From: Sabulibacter ruber
Lineage (GTDB): Bacteria; Bacteroidota; Bacteroidia; Cytophagales; Hymenobacteraceae
Length of the DNA: 64,000 bases
Assembly: GCF_017355955.1 (NCBI RefSeq)
Contig: NZ_JAFFID010000001.1
Coordinates: 248,001-312,000, forward strand
Reading direction: 5' to 3'
The position numbers and the translations under genes are program-made. The notes under the pieces were generated by a model. It was not told the DNA's origin, did not search any database, and saw only the letters and a list, made by a program, of their open reading frames with translations. This document shows positions 16,607 through 25,710 of this stretch, in pieces (within the stretch, counting starts at the first letter, position 1; each line of letters opens with the position of its first letter).

Positions 16607-19336
16607 TTACTTGGTTAACACCATTTTATTACTGATCTCTTTTCCTTTGGTACTTACCTTGTACAGGTACGTGCCCGTAGGCAGGCTCTCCGCATGGAAA
16701 GGGACAGTGTAAGTGCCAGGTGCTTTTTCCTCTGCTACCAGCGTTCTTACTTTTCCGCCTTTCAGGTTGTACACCTCTACCGTGACAAACCCAGCCTCTT
16801 CCAGTGAATAAGAAATAGTGGTGGTACCGCTGAAGGGGTTAGGGTAGGAGTAATTCTTAGCCTTTTCACCCGGGTTTAGCCCTACGGCTGTAGCCGTCAC
16901 AGACCCTGCAGGAACGGTGGCCGCATTCCAGTTCGTGTGCGTGCGGGTAATGATCACCGCAAATTCTGCCCGGGTAACATCCTGCAAGGGTTTGAAAGTA
17001 GCTTTGAGGGTAGGGAATAGGTCAAAAGGGCCTTGGGTAACGGAATAGAAGGCATTGATCAGGTTCAGGTCAAGAGCCAGGCTAACGTAACCTTCCAACC
17101 CGGCCGGAATGGAGCCAGCGTCCTCAATCGGGTAAGATTTTCCATCAACGGTTACTACCACGGGTTTGCCATTGCGGGCCAGGGCATACTCCTGATAGCC
17201 CAACGCCTGCACCAGGGAGTAAGCTAATTGCGCGCGGTTTACATTGCCGGTAGGGTTGAACTTGCCGGTTGAGGCCGGTTTCATGACTCCCTCAAAGGAA
17301 TGGGTCCGGTCTCTGAGGGCTGCTCCTTTTGCTACTACAGATTCGGCCAACAATAACTGAGCACCGCTAACATCAGAGAAAGAGGCTGTTCCTGAGGTTG
17401 GCACATACTGCCTGATGGCTTGCCCCATGAGCAGGTAATCGGCCAGTTGGATTCGCTTCAGGGTCTCATTGGGTTTATAGCCCGTACTCAAGGCATCTAC
17501 CAGGCGGGAAGCTACGGCCATTTTAATGGAAGCCTCAGCCGGGTGCCCCGCAATATCTCCTAAACCAGATGTACCGGTTGTCTGGTTGCGGATGAGGGTG
17601 CCAAGGATGGTTTCGGGGAAAGCCAGTCCATTCAGCCCTTCGGCTTTCAAGGTCCAGGTGCCTGGTTCCGGGGAGGCCACCGCCATGCCCCGGTCATAGT
17701 ACAGCGCGAAGGCTAACGGAATGCCAGAGCGGTATTCTTGTCCGCTGGGAGATACCAGAATCAGGTTTACCGGATTGCCGGTCTGGCCTAGCAAACCAGT
17801 GGCGTTGAATTTAGCTTCAATGCTGTTGGTACCCGCCGCCACGTTGAAGGTGATCTGGTTGCCCGCGGTGAGGATGGGATTGTAGCTGATGGAGAAGCTT
17901 TCAGTCTCAGTAGCGGTATTTACCGTAGCGTTGAATTTTCTGGTATAGTTCAGGTACGCTCCAAAGGCAGTGCTTCTATAAATATGATCAATGGCGGCAT
18001 AGGCATTCACGTACCCGGCGCCCACTTCCCAGGATTCATGACCTGGCATGTTGGTAGCGGTTTTCTGTAAAATATCCTTCACCTGAGCAGGCGTTAAAGT
18101 AGGATTGGCTTCCAGCATTAAGGCCACCACGCCCGCTATGTGCGGAGTAGCCATGGAAGTACCGCTCATGTGGGTGTAGAACGGGAGATGGGCGGGCTCC
18201 AACAATTCGGCATCCATCTGGGCGGAAAGAGAAGCCACCGGAGCGATGGCGCGGGTAGACACAACATCAACACCCGGAGCCACAATGGTGGGTCTGTTTT
18301 CATACTTCCAGGTTTCGTCGCCTAAGGTAAACGTACCGCCTTCTCCTTTCACTCCCCGGGAGGAGAAATCGGCTAGCTTCCCGAATTTATCACCGGCCCC
18401 AACCGAGATTACCCAAGGGGCGATGGCGTACGGGTTATGCGTGTCAGAACCTGGACCTTCGTTGCCGGCGGCAAAGACAGACACAATTCCTAAATCATAG
18501 GCTTTCTTAGAGGCGATGTTTACCGGATCAGCCGGATCAAAGTCGCCGCTGGTACCCCAGGAATTACTGATCACTCTGATGCCATACTGGTATTGATGGG
18601 TGAGGGCATAATCATAGCCGCCCAGTGCATCCAGGATGAACAAGGCAGCCCCAGATCCATAGCCAATCAAAGTGGCACCCGGCGCGGCACCGGCATACAG
18701 GCCATTTGATTTTGCCCCGTTTCCGCCTACAGTACCAGCGCAATGGGTTCCGTGCCCGGAGTTAGTATCGGTATTGGGAACGTTCTCCAGGTAAGTAACG
18801 GGCAGGAGGGTAGAAAGAGCGTTCAGGTTGGTAGATCCCATTACATTCTGCACCAGGTGGGTTCCTAATTTGATGTCTTCATGGGTACCATCTACACCGC
18901 TGTCGTTGATCATCACGCCCACGCCTTTTCCAGACACGGGCACCCCTTTGTTGCGCGAAATAAAGGTAGGGTCTTTGCGGAGCCGCTGCACCCCGGTAAT
19001 ATGGGTATCATTGTTATTAAAATAGGTAAGCCGCTTGTTCAGGTAAATAGACTTCACGTATGGGCTTTTGGCCAAAGCATTAATTTGCCCTTGGGTAGCC
19101 AGTAAACCCGCAATAGGCAGTTGTTTGAAGGTGAGGCCTTTGGTGAGCCCCATAGATTGAAGGAGCTGCAAATGCAGTCCGGAAGGGGCACCCTCTCCAT
19201 TGAAAGTTACCACCACCTGCACAGGCGTAGTGGCTGACTGTAAAACCTGCAGCAACTGCTTATCCATAATTGCCTGCCCAAAGACACTGCTTCCTACCAG
19301 GAAAGCAAGAGCGAAAACACTTAGGATTCTTTTCAT
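16607..19336 (-). CDS. Secreted S8 (subtilisin) protease with SLH-like repeats and T9SS sorting domain
   Basis: About 909 residues from the ATG at 19336, giving a clean signal peptide (MKRILSVFALAFLVGSSVFG); an ATG 8 codons upstream is possible. In this numbering the order is: inhibitor-like propeptide (to about 100), catalytic domain with D145 (INDSGVDGTHED), H195 (SGHGTHCAGT), oxyanion N292 (AAGNEG) and S394 (SGTSMATPHIAG), a beta domain (about 460-590), an SLH-like region (about 605-800: FKPLQDVTRAEFAVIITR, FNPTGNVNRAQLAYSLVQAL), and an 80-residue T9SS type A tail (SYPNPFSGTTTISYSL to SNKMVLTK). SLH repeats are usual in Gram-positive and Deinococcus-type surface proteins, so their presence with a Bacteroidota secretion tail is odd. 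Confidence 0.88.
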   Translation of the reverse strand: MKRILSVFALAFLVGSSVFGQAIMDKQLLQVLQSATTPVQVVVTFNGEGAPSGLHLQLLQSMGLTKGLTFKQLPIAGLLATQGQINALAKSPYVKSIYLNKRLTYFNNNDTHITGVQRLRKDPTFISRNKGVPVSGKGVGVMINDSGVDGTHEDIKLGTHLVQNVMGSTNLNALSTLLPVTYLENVPNTDTNSGHGTHCAGTVGGNGAKSNGLYAGAAPGATLIGYGSGAALFILDALGGYDYALTHQYQYGIRVISNSWGTSGDFDPADPVNIASKKAYDLGIVSVFAAGNEGPGSDTHNPYAIAPWVISVGAGDKFGKLADFSSRGVKGEGGTFTLGDETWKYENRPTIVAPGVDVVSTRAIAPVASLSAQMDAELLEPAHLPFYTHMSGTSMATPHIAGVVALMLEANPTLTPAQVKDILQKTATNMPGHESWEVGAGYVNAYAAIDHIYRSTAFGAYLNYTRKFNATVNTATETESFSISYNPILTAGNQITFNVAAGTNSIEAKFNATGLLGQTGNPVNLILVSPSGQEYRSGIPLAFALYYDRGMAVASPEPGTWTLKAEGLNGLAFPETILGTLIRNQTTGTSGLGDIAGHPAEASIKMAVASRLVDALSTGYKPNETLKRIQLADYLLMGQAIRQYVPTSGTASFSDVSGAQLLLAESVVAKGAALRDRTHSFEGVMKPASTGKFNPTGNVNRAQLAYSLVQALGYQEYALARNGKPVVVTVDGKSYPIEDAGSIPAGLEGYVSLALDLNLINAFYSVTQGPFDLFPTLKATFKPLQDVTRAEFAVIITRTHTNWNAATVPAGSVTATAVGLNPGEKAKNYSYPNPFSGTTTISYSLEEAGFVTVEVYNLKGGKVRTLVAEEKAPGTYTVPFHAESLPTGTYLYKVSTKGKEISNKMVLTK

Positions 19337-19408
19337 AAGGTGTTTGTAGTAGTTTGACATAAAGTGGAATTAGGTGAAAAATAGAAATGGCATTTTCCTA
19401 GAAGCTGA

Positions 19409-19440
19409 AGAACATAGATCATGCAGATTCCAATTGTCAA
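19409..19440 (-). promoter_or_regulatory. Candidate promoter of the S8 protease
   Basis: On the minus strand, TTG (19440-19438), 21 nt, TATGTTCT (19416-19409), a partial match to TTTG-N19-22-TAnnTTTG. It would give a leader of about 65-70 nt. Confidence 0.35.
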
Positions 19441-20127
19441 TTGCTACATGGGCCTGATGGCCTAAATAGCTGGTTGTAAGCAACAGAAGTGAAAGGTTAG
19501 TCTTGTATTTGTTGAGATTTACTCTCTACCTATGTTATGTAAAATAGGTTATGGAAAGATTATGTTAATCAATAACTAGGATTTTGCTAAGGTTCATTTT
19601 AACATTAAAAGCTAGTTATAAGAGGGAGTGGAGGCAGAGTTGATAAAATTTGACTCCTTGATTGAACCTAGACAAGGTGTTATTGCTCAGATGTTGAGCT
19701 GTGCAGGATCAGAAAATCACCTAAGAACTTAGAATATTTTGTTGAACACCCTTAGAAGGAACATAGGTGCTGGAATGACATATCTAATATGGATGGACTT
19801 CAATCTTAGAGGTTGAAGAAAAAGGAAAAACCTACACCAAGTGAAAAGGAGGCTGAAAACAGATGTTCCATTTAGGGTTAGCGGTAGAAATCCTCTTATG
19901 CTACGATGTCCTTTAAGGTGCGTGAGTAAGAAGTAAGTAGGGTTGGAAAGCTCTGGGTAGTTCTAATTGAATCTTTCAAGGATTACTGCGGCCTCAATGG
20001 CCATCCTGATATTTGTTCTTCTCTAGTAGGTTAGTCCCTATAGCAAACCTGATCCAATTCTTTGAAGCCATTTTCGGGAAAATGGGGCAAAAACCACTAA
20101 AACAAACTAAAATTTTGCACAAGAATG
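19441..20127. other. Gene-poor AT-rich stretch
   Basis: Part of about 870 bp between two divergent genes (19337-20209). No open frame of useful length, RNA gene or transposase remnant is visible. Only a palindrome copy at 20060-20094 and a lone half-site (GAGGCTGAAAAC near 19851) stand out. It may be a decayed gene or hold a small RNA. Confidence 0.5.
20060..20094. repeat. Intergenic palindrome, degenerate copy
   Basis: CTTTGAAGCCATTTTCG, then GGAAAATGGGGCAAAAAC. The centre is well kept but the outer arms barely pair. Confidence 0.5.
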
Positions 20128-20129
20128 GT

Positions 20130-20163
20130 TTGTGGGAACAGAATGAAATTTTTTGTAGATTTT
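20130..20163 (+). promoter_or_regulatory. Candidate promoter of the secreted unknown
   Basis: TTG (20130-20132), 23 nt, TAGATTTT (20156-20163) followed by G. The spacing is longer than ideal. The gene starts about 45 nt downstream. Confidence 0.35.
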
Positions 20164-20209
20164 GAATCTATATTATAGTTTAGCCTCACAAACCCATAGA
20201 AGATTTAAT

Positions 20210-20725
20210 ATGAAGAAATTTTTACTCTCTGCTCTGTTCCTCGCTCCCTTGTTTGTAGCCGCTCAGGAGGTGAAAAAGCACCCACAGCCTCAGCCTACGA
20301 AAGATGTAAACATATTTGACGTAACCGCTAACAAAACCACTGCCGTTGTCTACGAAACACCGAAAGAATTGCAGGCCAAAATCCAGAAAGAGGCCAGGCT
20401 TAAGAAGTGGAACGAAGCGGCAAAGAAAGTAGAGTTGGCTAAAGTGCCCGTAGGGGGCATCTTACAGGTAGATATTGCCCGTTATAACCTGGCGGCAGTA
20501 GATGCTAAACTTTTCACCATTTTGGTGTTGGATGCTACTGGCCAGGAAAAAATGAGAACCAAAATCAACAATGCCGTGGTAGCCTCTACTATTGTAGCGG
20601 GAGTTTCAGCATACAAGACCTCAGGCCAGTTGGTTTTAGATACGCCCCTGAAAACAGGTGATTCCGTGTTTGTGTTGGATGAGAAAGAAAACAAGCGCTA
20701 CGAGTTTCTGGTGAAAAACGATTAA
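20210..20725 (+). CDS. Small secreted protein of unknown function
   Basis: 171 residues from the ATG at 20210, giving a classic signal peptide (MKKFLLSALFLAPLFVAAQ) probably cut after AAQ or nearby. The mature part begins with a His/Pro/Gln linker (KKHPQPQPT) and then a mostly beta region with regular hydrophobic spacing (TTAVVYETPKEL, GGILQVDIARYN, TGDSVFVLDEKENKRYEFLV). There are no Cys and no T9SS tail, so it is probably periplasmic. I do not recognise the family. It is monocistronic, with its own terminator. Confidence 0.72.
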   Translation: MKKFLLSALFLAPLFVAAQEVKKHPQPQPTKDVNIFDVTANKTTAVVYETPKELQAKIQKEARLKKWNEAAKKVELAKVPVGGILQVDIARYNLAAVDAKLFTILVLDATGQEKMRTKINNAVVASTIVAGVSAYKTSGQLVLDTPLKTGDSVFVLDEKENKRYEFLVKND

Positions 20726-20754
20726 TCTGATAAATAGCAACATAGTTCTCTTTC

Positions 20755-20790
20755 AGAATCCCTCTGGTAATTAATACCGGAGGGATTCTT
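20755..20790 (+). terminator. Intrinsic terminator of the secreted unknown
   Basis: Stem AGAATCCCTCTGGTA / TACCGGAGGGATTCT (one G-U pair), loop ATTAA, followed by a T-rich tail TTTGTTTT. About 30 bp after the stop. Confidence 0.85.
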
Positions 20791-20927
20791 TGTTTTAGAG
20801 CCTTAAATCCTTCATAGTTAAGGATTGTGAAATGATCCCCCATTTCTGAAACAAGCCTTATAACCCACACCTAATAAAGATAGTGATCCGTTTAGAGCAA
20901 TATCACACATAAAAATTCAAACGAACA

Positions 20928-20959
20928 TTTGATTTATTTGCCGCGTTTCCGTATACTTG
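20928..20959 (+). promoter_or_regulatory. Promoter of the tetR-paa locus
   Basis: TTTG (20928-20931), 20 nt, TATACTTG (20952-20959): a 7-of-8 match to the Bacteroidota -7 box TAnnTTTG at good spacing. A short inverted repeat CTTGTTTAAGCAAG (20956-20969) overlaps the box and expected start site and could be the TetR operator. The leader would be about 65 nt. Confidence 0.5.
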
Positions 20960-21008
20960 TTTAAGCAAGCCTTAAATGGGTGCGGGGAGTGTAACACAAC
21001 CTGAACCT

Positions 21009-21030
21009 GTTTTGGGGCTGATTTTCGGGA
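21009..21030 (+). repeat. Intergenic palindrome half-copy abutting the tetR start
   Basis: GTTTTGGGGCTGATTTTC, GGGA, then the ATG. The right half is replaced by coding sequence, so the start codon takes the place of the missing arm. Confidence 0.55.
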
Positions 21031-21615
21031 ATGATCAAGAAAAAGAAAGACATACGCCGGGAGTTCATTATTGGGGAAGCAGCCAAGCTTTTCAAGCAAA
21101 AAGGCTACGGCGGAACCTCTATGCGGGACCTGGCCGAGCAGGTGGGCCTTGATGCCGCCAGCATGTACCATTACATAAAGTCCAAAGACGAGATTCTGCA
21201 GGGCATCTGTTTTGACATCGCCAACACCTATGTGTCTCAACTCACCGAGATTGAGAATGCAACCCAGAGTTATTCCCAGAAGCTAAAGGCCTTGGTGCGG
21301 CTGCATATTCATCTGATGACCACCAAAGGACCTGAAGTATCGGTGGCGAACAATGAATGGAAGTCTTTGTCTGCGGATGCCTTAACGGAATTTAAAAGCC
21401 TGAGGAGCCAGTACGAGAAAAGATTGGCCGCACTCATTGAAGCAGGCGCAGAGGCTGGGGAGTTCCAGCAGGTGAACACCTCCGTAGCCTTGTTTACGCT
21501 GCTTTCAGCCATCAGGTGGGTGGAGCTTTGGTGGAAACCAGACAGGGGCATCGCCACCGAAGAACTTGAAAACTCCATCTTAACCATCTTATTCCAGGGG
21601 CTGGAGAGAAAATAG
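21031..21615 (+). CDS. TetR-family transcriptional regulator (probable paa regulator)
   Basis: 194 residues. The N-terminal HTH is clear: FIIGEAAKLFKQKGYGGTSMRDLAEQVGLDAASMYHYIKSKDEIL (residues 12-56). The C-terminal ligand domain is helical and has a WVELWWKPD segment. Being the first gene before paaE and having a possible operator in its own promoter, it likely represses the phenylacetate genes and is released by phenylacetyl-CoA or a related thioester, as in the PaaR proteins of other bacteria. The ligand is inference. Confidence 0.82.
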   Translation: MIKKKKDIRREFIIGEAAKLFKQKGYGGTSMRDLAEQVGLDAASMYHYIKSKDEILQGICFDIANTYVSQLTEIENATQSYSQKLKALVRLHIHLMTTKGPEVSVANNEWKSLSADALTEFKSLRSQYEKRLAALIEAGAEAGEFQQVNTSVALFTLLSAIRWVELWWKPDRGIATEELENSILTILFQGLERK

Positions 21616-21632
21616 GCAGTCCCTAATCCAGC

Positions 21633-21654
21633 GTTTAGTCCTTGTTTTCAGTAA
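21633..21654 (+). repeat. Intergenic palindrome half-copy abutting the paaE start
   Basis: GTTTAGTCCTTGTTTTC, AGTAA, then the paaE ATG. The paaE codons that follow still resemble a right arm (GTAAATGAGCAGATTTC against GAAAACAGGCCTAAAAC). Confidence 0.5.
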
Positions 21655-22731
21655 ATGAGCAGATTTCATAAAGTAAGAATAAAGAACATCCACCGGGAAA
21701 CGCACGACAGCGTGACCGTTACCTTAGACGTGCCCGAGGAGTTGAAAGACACCTTCCGGTACACGCAAGGGCAGTACCTCACGTTTCGGCGGCACCACAA
21801 CGGCGAAGAGCTTCGGCGTTCGTACTCTATCTGCTCCAGTCCGCTTGAGAACGAATGGAAAGTGGCCATCAAGAAAGTGCCCGAGGGGCGTTTCTCTTCC
21901 TTTGCCAACGAGGCGCTGCAGCCCGGCGAGGAACTGGAGGTGATGCCCCCCATGGGCAAGTTCTTTACTCCCTTGCACCCAGAGCAACAGAAGCAATACC
22001 TGATGGTAGCGGCCGGCAGCGGCATCACGCCCATACTCTCCATCATCAAAACCGTGCTGCTCGCCGAGCCGAAAAGTCAGGTGCTGTTGCTCTACGGCAA
22101 CCGCGGCCGCAACACTATCATGTTCAAAGAGGAGATTGAAGGGCTGAAGAACAAGTTCCTGGACCGGTTCAGTCTGTACCACATCCTCAGCCGGGAGCAC
22201 GGCGATACTGAGCTGCTGTTCGGTCGCATTGACAAACCCAAAACCCAGCTGTTCCTGCAGAAGATCATCAGACCCGAGGAAATTGACGAGTGCTTTATCT
22301 GCGGACCCGAGGAAATGATCTTCGGGGCGAAGGAAGCCCTGGAGGAAGCAGGTGTGGCCAGAGAACACATCCATTTTGAGCTGTTCACCACTGGTGAAAG
22401 CGACAAAGCCGCTGCACAGCGCAAAGAGCGCCCGGCCGGGGAGGAAGACAAGCTGAGCAAGGTCCAGATCAAGCTGGACGGCCACTACATCAACCTGGAG
22501 ATGTCGTATTACGGGAACACCATCCTGGATGCCGCCGCCGAAACCGGGGCCGATGTGCCTTATTCGTGCAAAGGCGGCGTGTGCAGCACCTGCAGGGCCA
22601 AAGTGCTGGAGGGCCAGGTAGAGATGGACGTGAACTATTCCCTGGAACCCGAGGAAATCGCCGCCGGCTACGTACTCACCTGTCAGGCCCGGCCCTTAAC
22701 CGAAAGGGTAGTGGTAGATTTTGACCAATAA
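21655..22731 (+). CDS. paaE: Phenylacetyl-CoA epoxidase reductase subunit PaaE
   Basis: Passes electrons from NADPH to the PaaA di-iron centre. The 358 residues start MSRFHKVRIKNIHRET as in other PaaE proteins. An FAD-binding domain (RRSYSICSSP) comes first, then an NAD(P)-binding domain (AAGSGITPILSIIKT, CGPEEMI), then a C-terminal 2Fe-2S ferredoxin domain (SCKGGVCSTCRAKV and a distant Cys in VLTCQARP). It is placed ahead of paaA here, whereas enteric bacteria have A-B-C-D-E order. Confidence 0.93.
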   Translation: MSRFHKVRIKNIHRETHDSVTVTLDVPEELKDTFRYTQGQYLTFRRHHNGEELRRSYSICSSPLENEWKVAIKKVPEGRFSSFANEALQPGEELEVMPPMGKFFTPLHPEQQKQYLMVAAGSGITPILSIIKTVLLAEPKSQVLLLYGNRGRNTIMFKEEIEGLKNKFLDRFSLYHILSREHGDTELLFGRIDKPKTQLFLQKIIRPEEIDECFICGPEEMIFGAKEALEEAGVAREHIHFELFTTGESDKAAAQRKERPAGEEDKLSKVQIKLDGHYINLEMSYYGNTILDAAAETGADVPYSCKGGVCSTCRAKVLEGQVEMDVNYSLEPEEIAAGYVLTCQARPLTERVVVDFDQ

Positions 22732-22802
22732 AGAAGAGTTATAGCTGCTGCCTCTTCAAAGGCCGGTAGCACGTATATACTAAGGATATACTAAGGAGAA
22801 AA

Positions 22803-22842
22803 CGGTTTTGGGCCTGAATTTTTAAAATCAGCTTCAAAACCG
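22803..22842. repeat. Intergenic palindrome before paaA
   Basis: Outer arms CGGTTTTG / CAAAACCG; core GGCCTGAATTTTTAAAATCAGC is a degenerate centre. It lies between paaE and paaA. Confidence 0.7.
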
Positions 22843-22870
22843 ATGAAAGAAGGAGAAAGAACCATTGCGT

Positions 22871-23830
<960 letters not shown>

Positions 23831-23847
23831 CTAAGAGAGGCTTACAT

Positions 23848-23878
23848 TCTCTCATTCACTCAATCACACATTCACTCA
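23848..23878 (+). repeat. Short-period repeat leader before paaB
   Basis: TCTCATTCACTCAATCACAC then ATTCACTCA runs straight into the ATG: repeated CATTCACTCA-like units, almost free of G. A similar leader precedes the nicotinamidase gene. Confidence 0.55.
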
Positions 23879-24169
23879 ATGAACATGCAGAAAGAATGGC
23901 CCCTCTGGGAAGTCTTCATCCGGAGCAAACAGGGCCTTGACCATAAACACGTAGGCAGCCTCCACGCCGCCGATGCCGAGATGGCCATCCAGAATGCCCG
24001 CGACGTGTACACCCGCCGCATGGAAGGGGTGAGCATCTGGGTGGTGGAGTCAAAGCACATCCACGCCTCCAACCCGGACGAGGCCGAGGCGTTCTTTGAC
24101 CCCGCCAACGACAAAGTATACCGTCACCCAACGTTTTATGAGGTGCCCGCGGAAATCAAAAACATGTAA
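23879..24169 (+). CDS. paaB: Phenylacetyl-CoA epoxidase subunit PaaB
   Basis: 96-residue structural subunit that bridges the PaaAC dimers. It has the family start (MQKEWPLWEVFIRSKQGLDHKHVGSLHAAD), DVYTRRMEGVSIWVV and the end segment DKVYRHPTFYEVP. A second ATG two codons in is equally possible. paaC begins 5 bp after the stop. Confidence 0.93.
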   Translation: MNMQKEWPLWEVFIRSKQGLDHKHVGSLHAADAEMAIQNARDVYTRRMEGVSIWVVESKHIHASNPDEAEAFFDPANDKVYRHPTFYEVPAEIKNM

Positions 24170-24174
24170 GCCGC

Positions 24175-24978
24175 ATGGAATTAGCACATACCACCAATAC
24201 CGCGGCGCAAAGCTATTCACCTGAACTCCGGGAACTGCTGTTCCAGTACACGCTGCAGTTAGCCGATACCAGCCTCATTTTGGGACACCGTTTGTCTGAG
24301 TGGTGCGGTCACGGCCCCATTCTGGAGCAGGACCTTGCCATGGCCAACATCGCGCTGGATTTATTGGGCGAGACTCGCAGCCTATACCAGTACGCCGCCG
24401 AACTGGAAGGACAGGGCCGCACCGAGGATGATCTGGCCTTCCTCCGCGAGGCGGTGGAATACCGGAACCCGCTACTGGTAGAGCAACCCAACGGCGACTT
24501 CGCCGATACCATCCTGCGCCAGTTCCTGTTTGACGGTTTTCACTACCTTTTGCTGAAACAGCTCCAAAACTGCCCTGACAAACGGCTTGCGGCCATTGCC
24601 ACTAAGTCGTTCAAGGAAGCCAGTTACCATCTCAAATGGAGCTCAGAATGGGTCATCCGCTTGGGCGACGGCACCGAAGAAAGCAAGCACCGCATAGAGA
24701 AAGCCTTAGACCATCTCTGGCGGTATTCCGGGGAGTTGTTCCAAATGACACCGGTAGAGCAGGAACTGCACAAAGCCGGCTTCATTCCAGATTACGCTCA
24801 GCTCAAGCAGCAATGGGATGAGCACGTGGCCAAGGTCTTTGCCGAAGCTACCCTGGAAGTGCCTAAGAACGTGTTCATGCAACTAGGCGGAAAAACCGGC
24901 CTGCACACTGAACATCTGGGCTATTTGTTGGCTGAACTGCAGTATCTGCAACGCGCCTACCCGGGCTTGGAATGGTAA
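24175..24978 (+). CDS. paaC: Phenylacetyl-CoA epoxidase subunit PaaC
   Basis: 267-residue ferritin-like structural partner of PaaA. Typical segments are DTSLILGHRLSEWCGHGPILEQDLAMANIALDLLGE and SYHLKWSSEWVIRLGDGTEES. The iron site is degenerate in this family. A 121-bp four-hairpin repeat begins 6 bp after its stop and separates it from paaD. Confidence 0.93.
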   Translation: MELAHTTNTAAQSYSPELRELLFQYTLQLADTSLILGHRLSEWCGHGPILEQDLAMANIALDLLGETRSLYQYAAELEGQGRTEDDLAFLREAVEYRNPLLVEQPNGDFADTILRQFLFDGFHYLLLKQLQNCPDKRLAAIATKSFKEASYHLKWSSEWVIRLGDGTEESKHRIEKALDHLWRYSGELFQMTPVEQELHKAGFIPDYAQLKQQWDEHVAKVFAEATLEVPKNVFMQLGGKTGLHTEHLGYLLAELQYLQRAYPGLEW

Positions 24979-24984
24979 GCTTTT

Positions 24985-25105
24985 CCCTCGCTCGCCTCCG
25001 GCGAGTGTGTGTTACCTTGCGGCCTCTGGCCGCGTTGCGTATCATCTTGATACTAAAGCGGCGGGACGCCGCCCCATAACCCACACTCGCCAGAGGCGAG
25101 CGAGG
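24985..25105. repeat. Four-hairpin composite repeat, copy A
   Basis: Outer arms CCCTCGCTCGCCTCCGGCGA... (24985-25013) and a near-exact complement (25077-25105). Each arm is itself a hairpin (CTCGCC-TCC-GGCGAG and CTCGCC-AGA-GGCGAG). Two more hairpins lie inside (GCGGCC-TCT-GGCCGC and GCGGCG-GGA-CGCCGC). Copy B is at 27726. It looks like a REP/BIME-type mobile palindrome, with no transposase nearby. Confidence 0.82.
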
Positions 25106-25127
25106 AATATGAAATCAAGCAAAAGGG

Positions 25128-25163
25128 GCTTTAGGCCTATTTTTCTGAAAACTGCCTTAAATC
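25128..25163. repeat. Intergenic palindrome before paaD
   Basis: GCTTTAGGCCTATTTTTC, T, GAAAACTGCCTTAAATC; near-consensus copy, 37 bp before paaD. Confidence 0.75.
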
Positions 25164-25174
25164 TAAACTAGAAA

Positions 25175-25199
25175 AGTCTTGTGTCTTGATACCTGATAC
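25175..25199 (+). repeat. Short-period repeat leader before paaD
   Basis: TCTTGTGTCTTGATACCTGA then TACGT leads into the GTG of paaD. The units GATAC and ACGTGCTAC recur in the leader of gatB. Confidence 0.45.
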
Positions 25200-25706
25200 G
25201 TGCTACCTAAAGTGACAACCCAAGAAGAAAACATCTGGCGTTTGCTGGAAGAGGTCTGCGACCCTGAGATTCCGGTGCTCAGCATCCTGGACTTGGGCGT
25301 GCTGCGGCATGTACAGGTGCGGGAAGACGGGCAGGTGCAGGTAACCATCACGCCCACGTACTCGGGTTGCCCCGCCATGAATACTATTGCGGCCGATGTA
25401 AAGCTGAAACTGCTTGCAGAAGGGTACCCAAATGTACAGGTTGACTTGCAGTTGAGCCCCGCCTGGACCACCGATTGGCTCTCCGAGGAAGGGAAACAGA
25501 GACTGGAAGCTTACGGCATAGCGCCCCCGGTAGAACCCAACGGCGACATTCATGCGCTGTTCGGGCGAGATACCACGGTGCGGTGCCCGCTATGTCAATC
25601 AGAAAATACCAGACTGGTGAGTCAGTTTAGCTCCACGGCTTGTAAAGCCATGTACCAGTGCCAGGAATGCCTGGAGCCGTTCGACTACTTTAAGTGCCTC
25701 AAATAA
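25200..25706 (+). CDS. paaD: PaaD, Fe-S assembly factor for phenylacetyl-CoA epoxidase
   Basis: 168 residues starting at GTG 25200 (MLPKVTTQEENIWRLLEEV); GTG 25212 is an alternative. An N-terminal SufT/MIP18-like domain (CDPEIPVLSILDLGVL, TYSGCPAMNTI) is followed by a zinc-ribbon-like tail with two Cys pairs (VRCPLCQSENTRL and YQCQECLEPFDYFKC). PaaD is required for maturation of the epoxidase system. It follows copy A of the composite repeat, so its transcription may be partly separate from paaABC. Confidence 0.9.
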   Translation: MLPKVTTQEENIWRLLEEVCDPEIPVLSILDLGVLRHVQVREDGQVQVTITPTYSGCPAMNTIAADVKLKLLAEGYPNVQVDLQLSPAWTTDWLSEEGKQRLEAYGIAPPVEPNGDIHALFGRDTTVRCPLCQSENTRLVSQFSSTACKAMYQCQECLEPFDYFKCLK

Positions 25707-25710
25707 AACT

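Noticed and set aside
21724..22485. 253-codon open frame antisense to paaE
   Set aside because: It mirrors a well-supported gene; GC-rich third positions leave the reverse frame open. The protein has no recognisable domain.
23848..23878. Tandem repeats as a CRISPR array
   Set aside because: Units are about 10 nt, with no spacers of constant length and no cas genes in the window.
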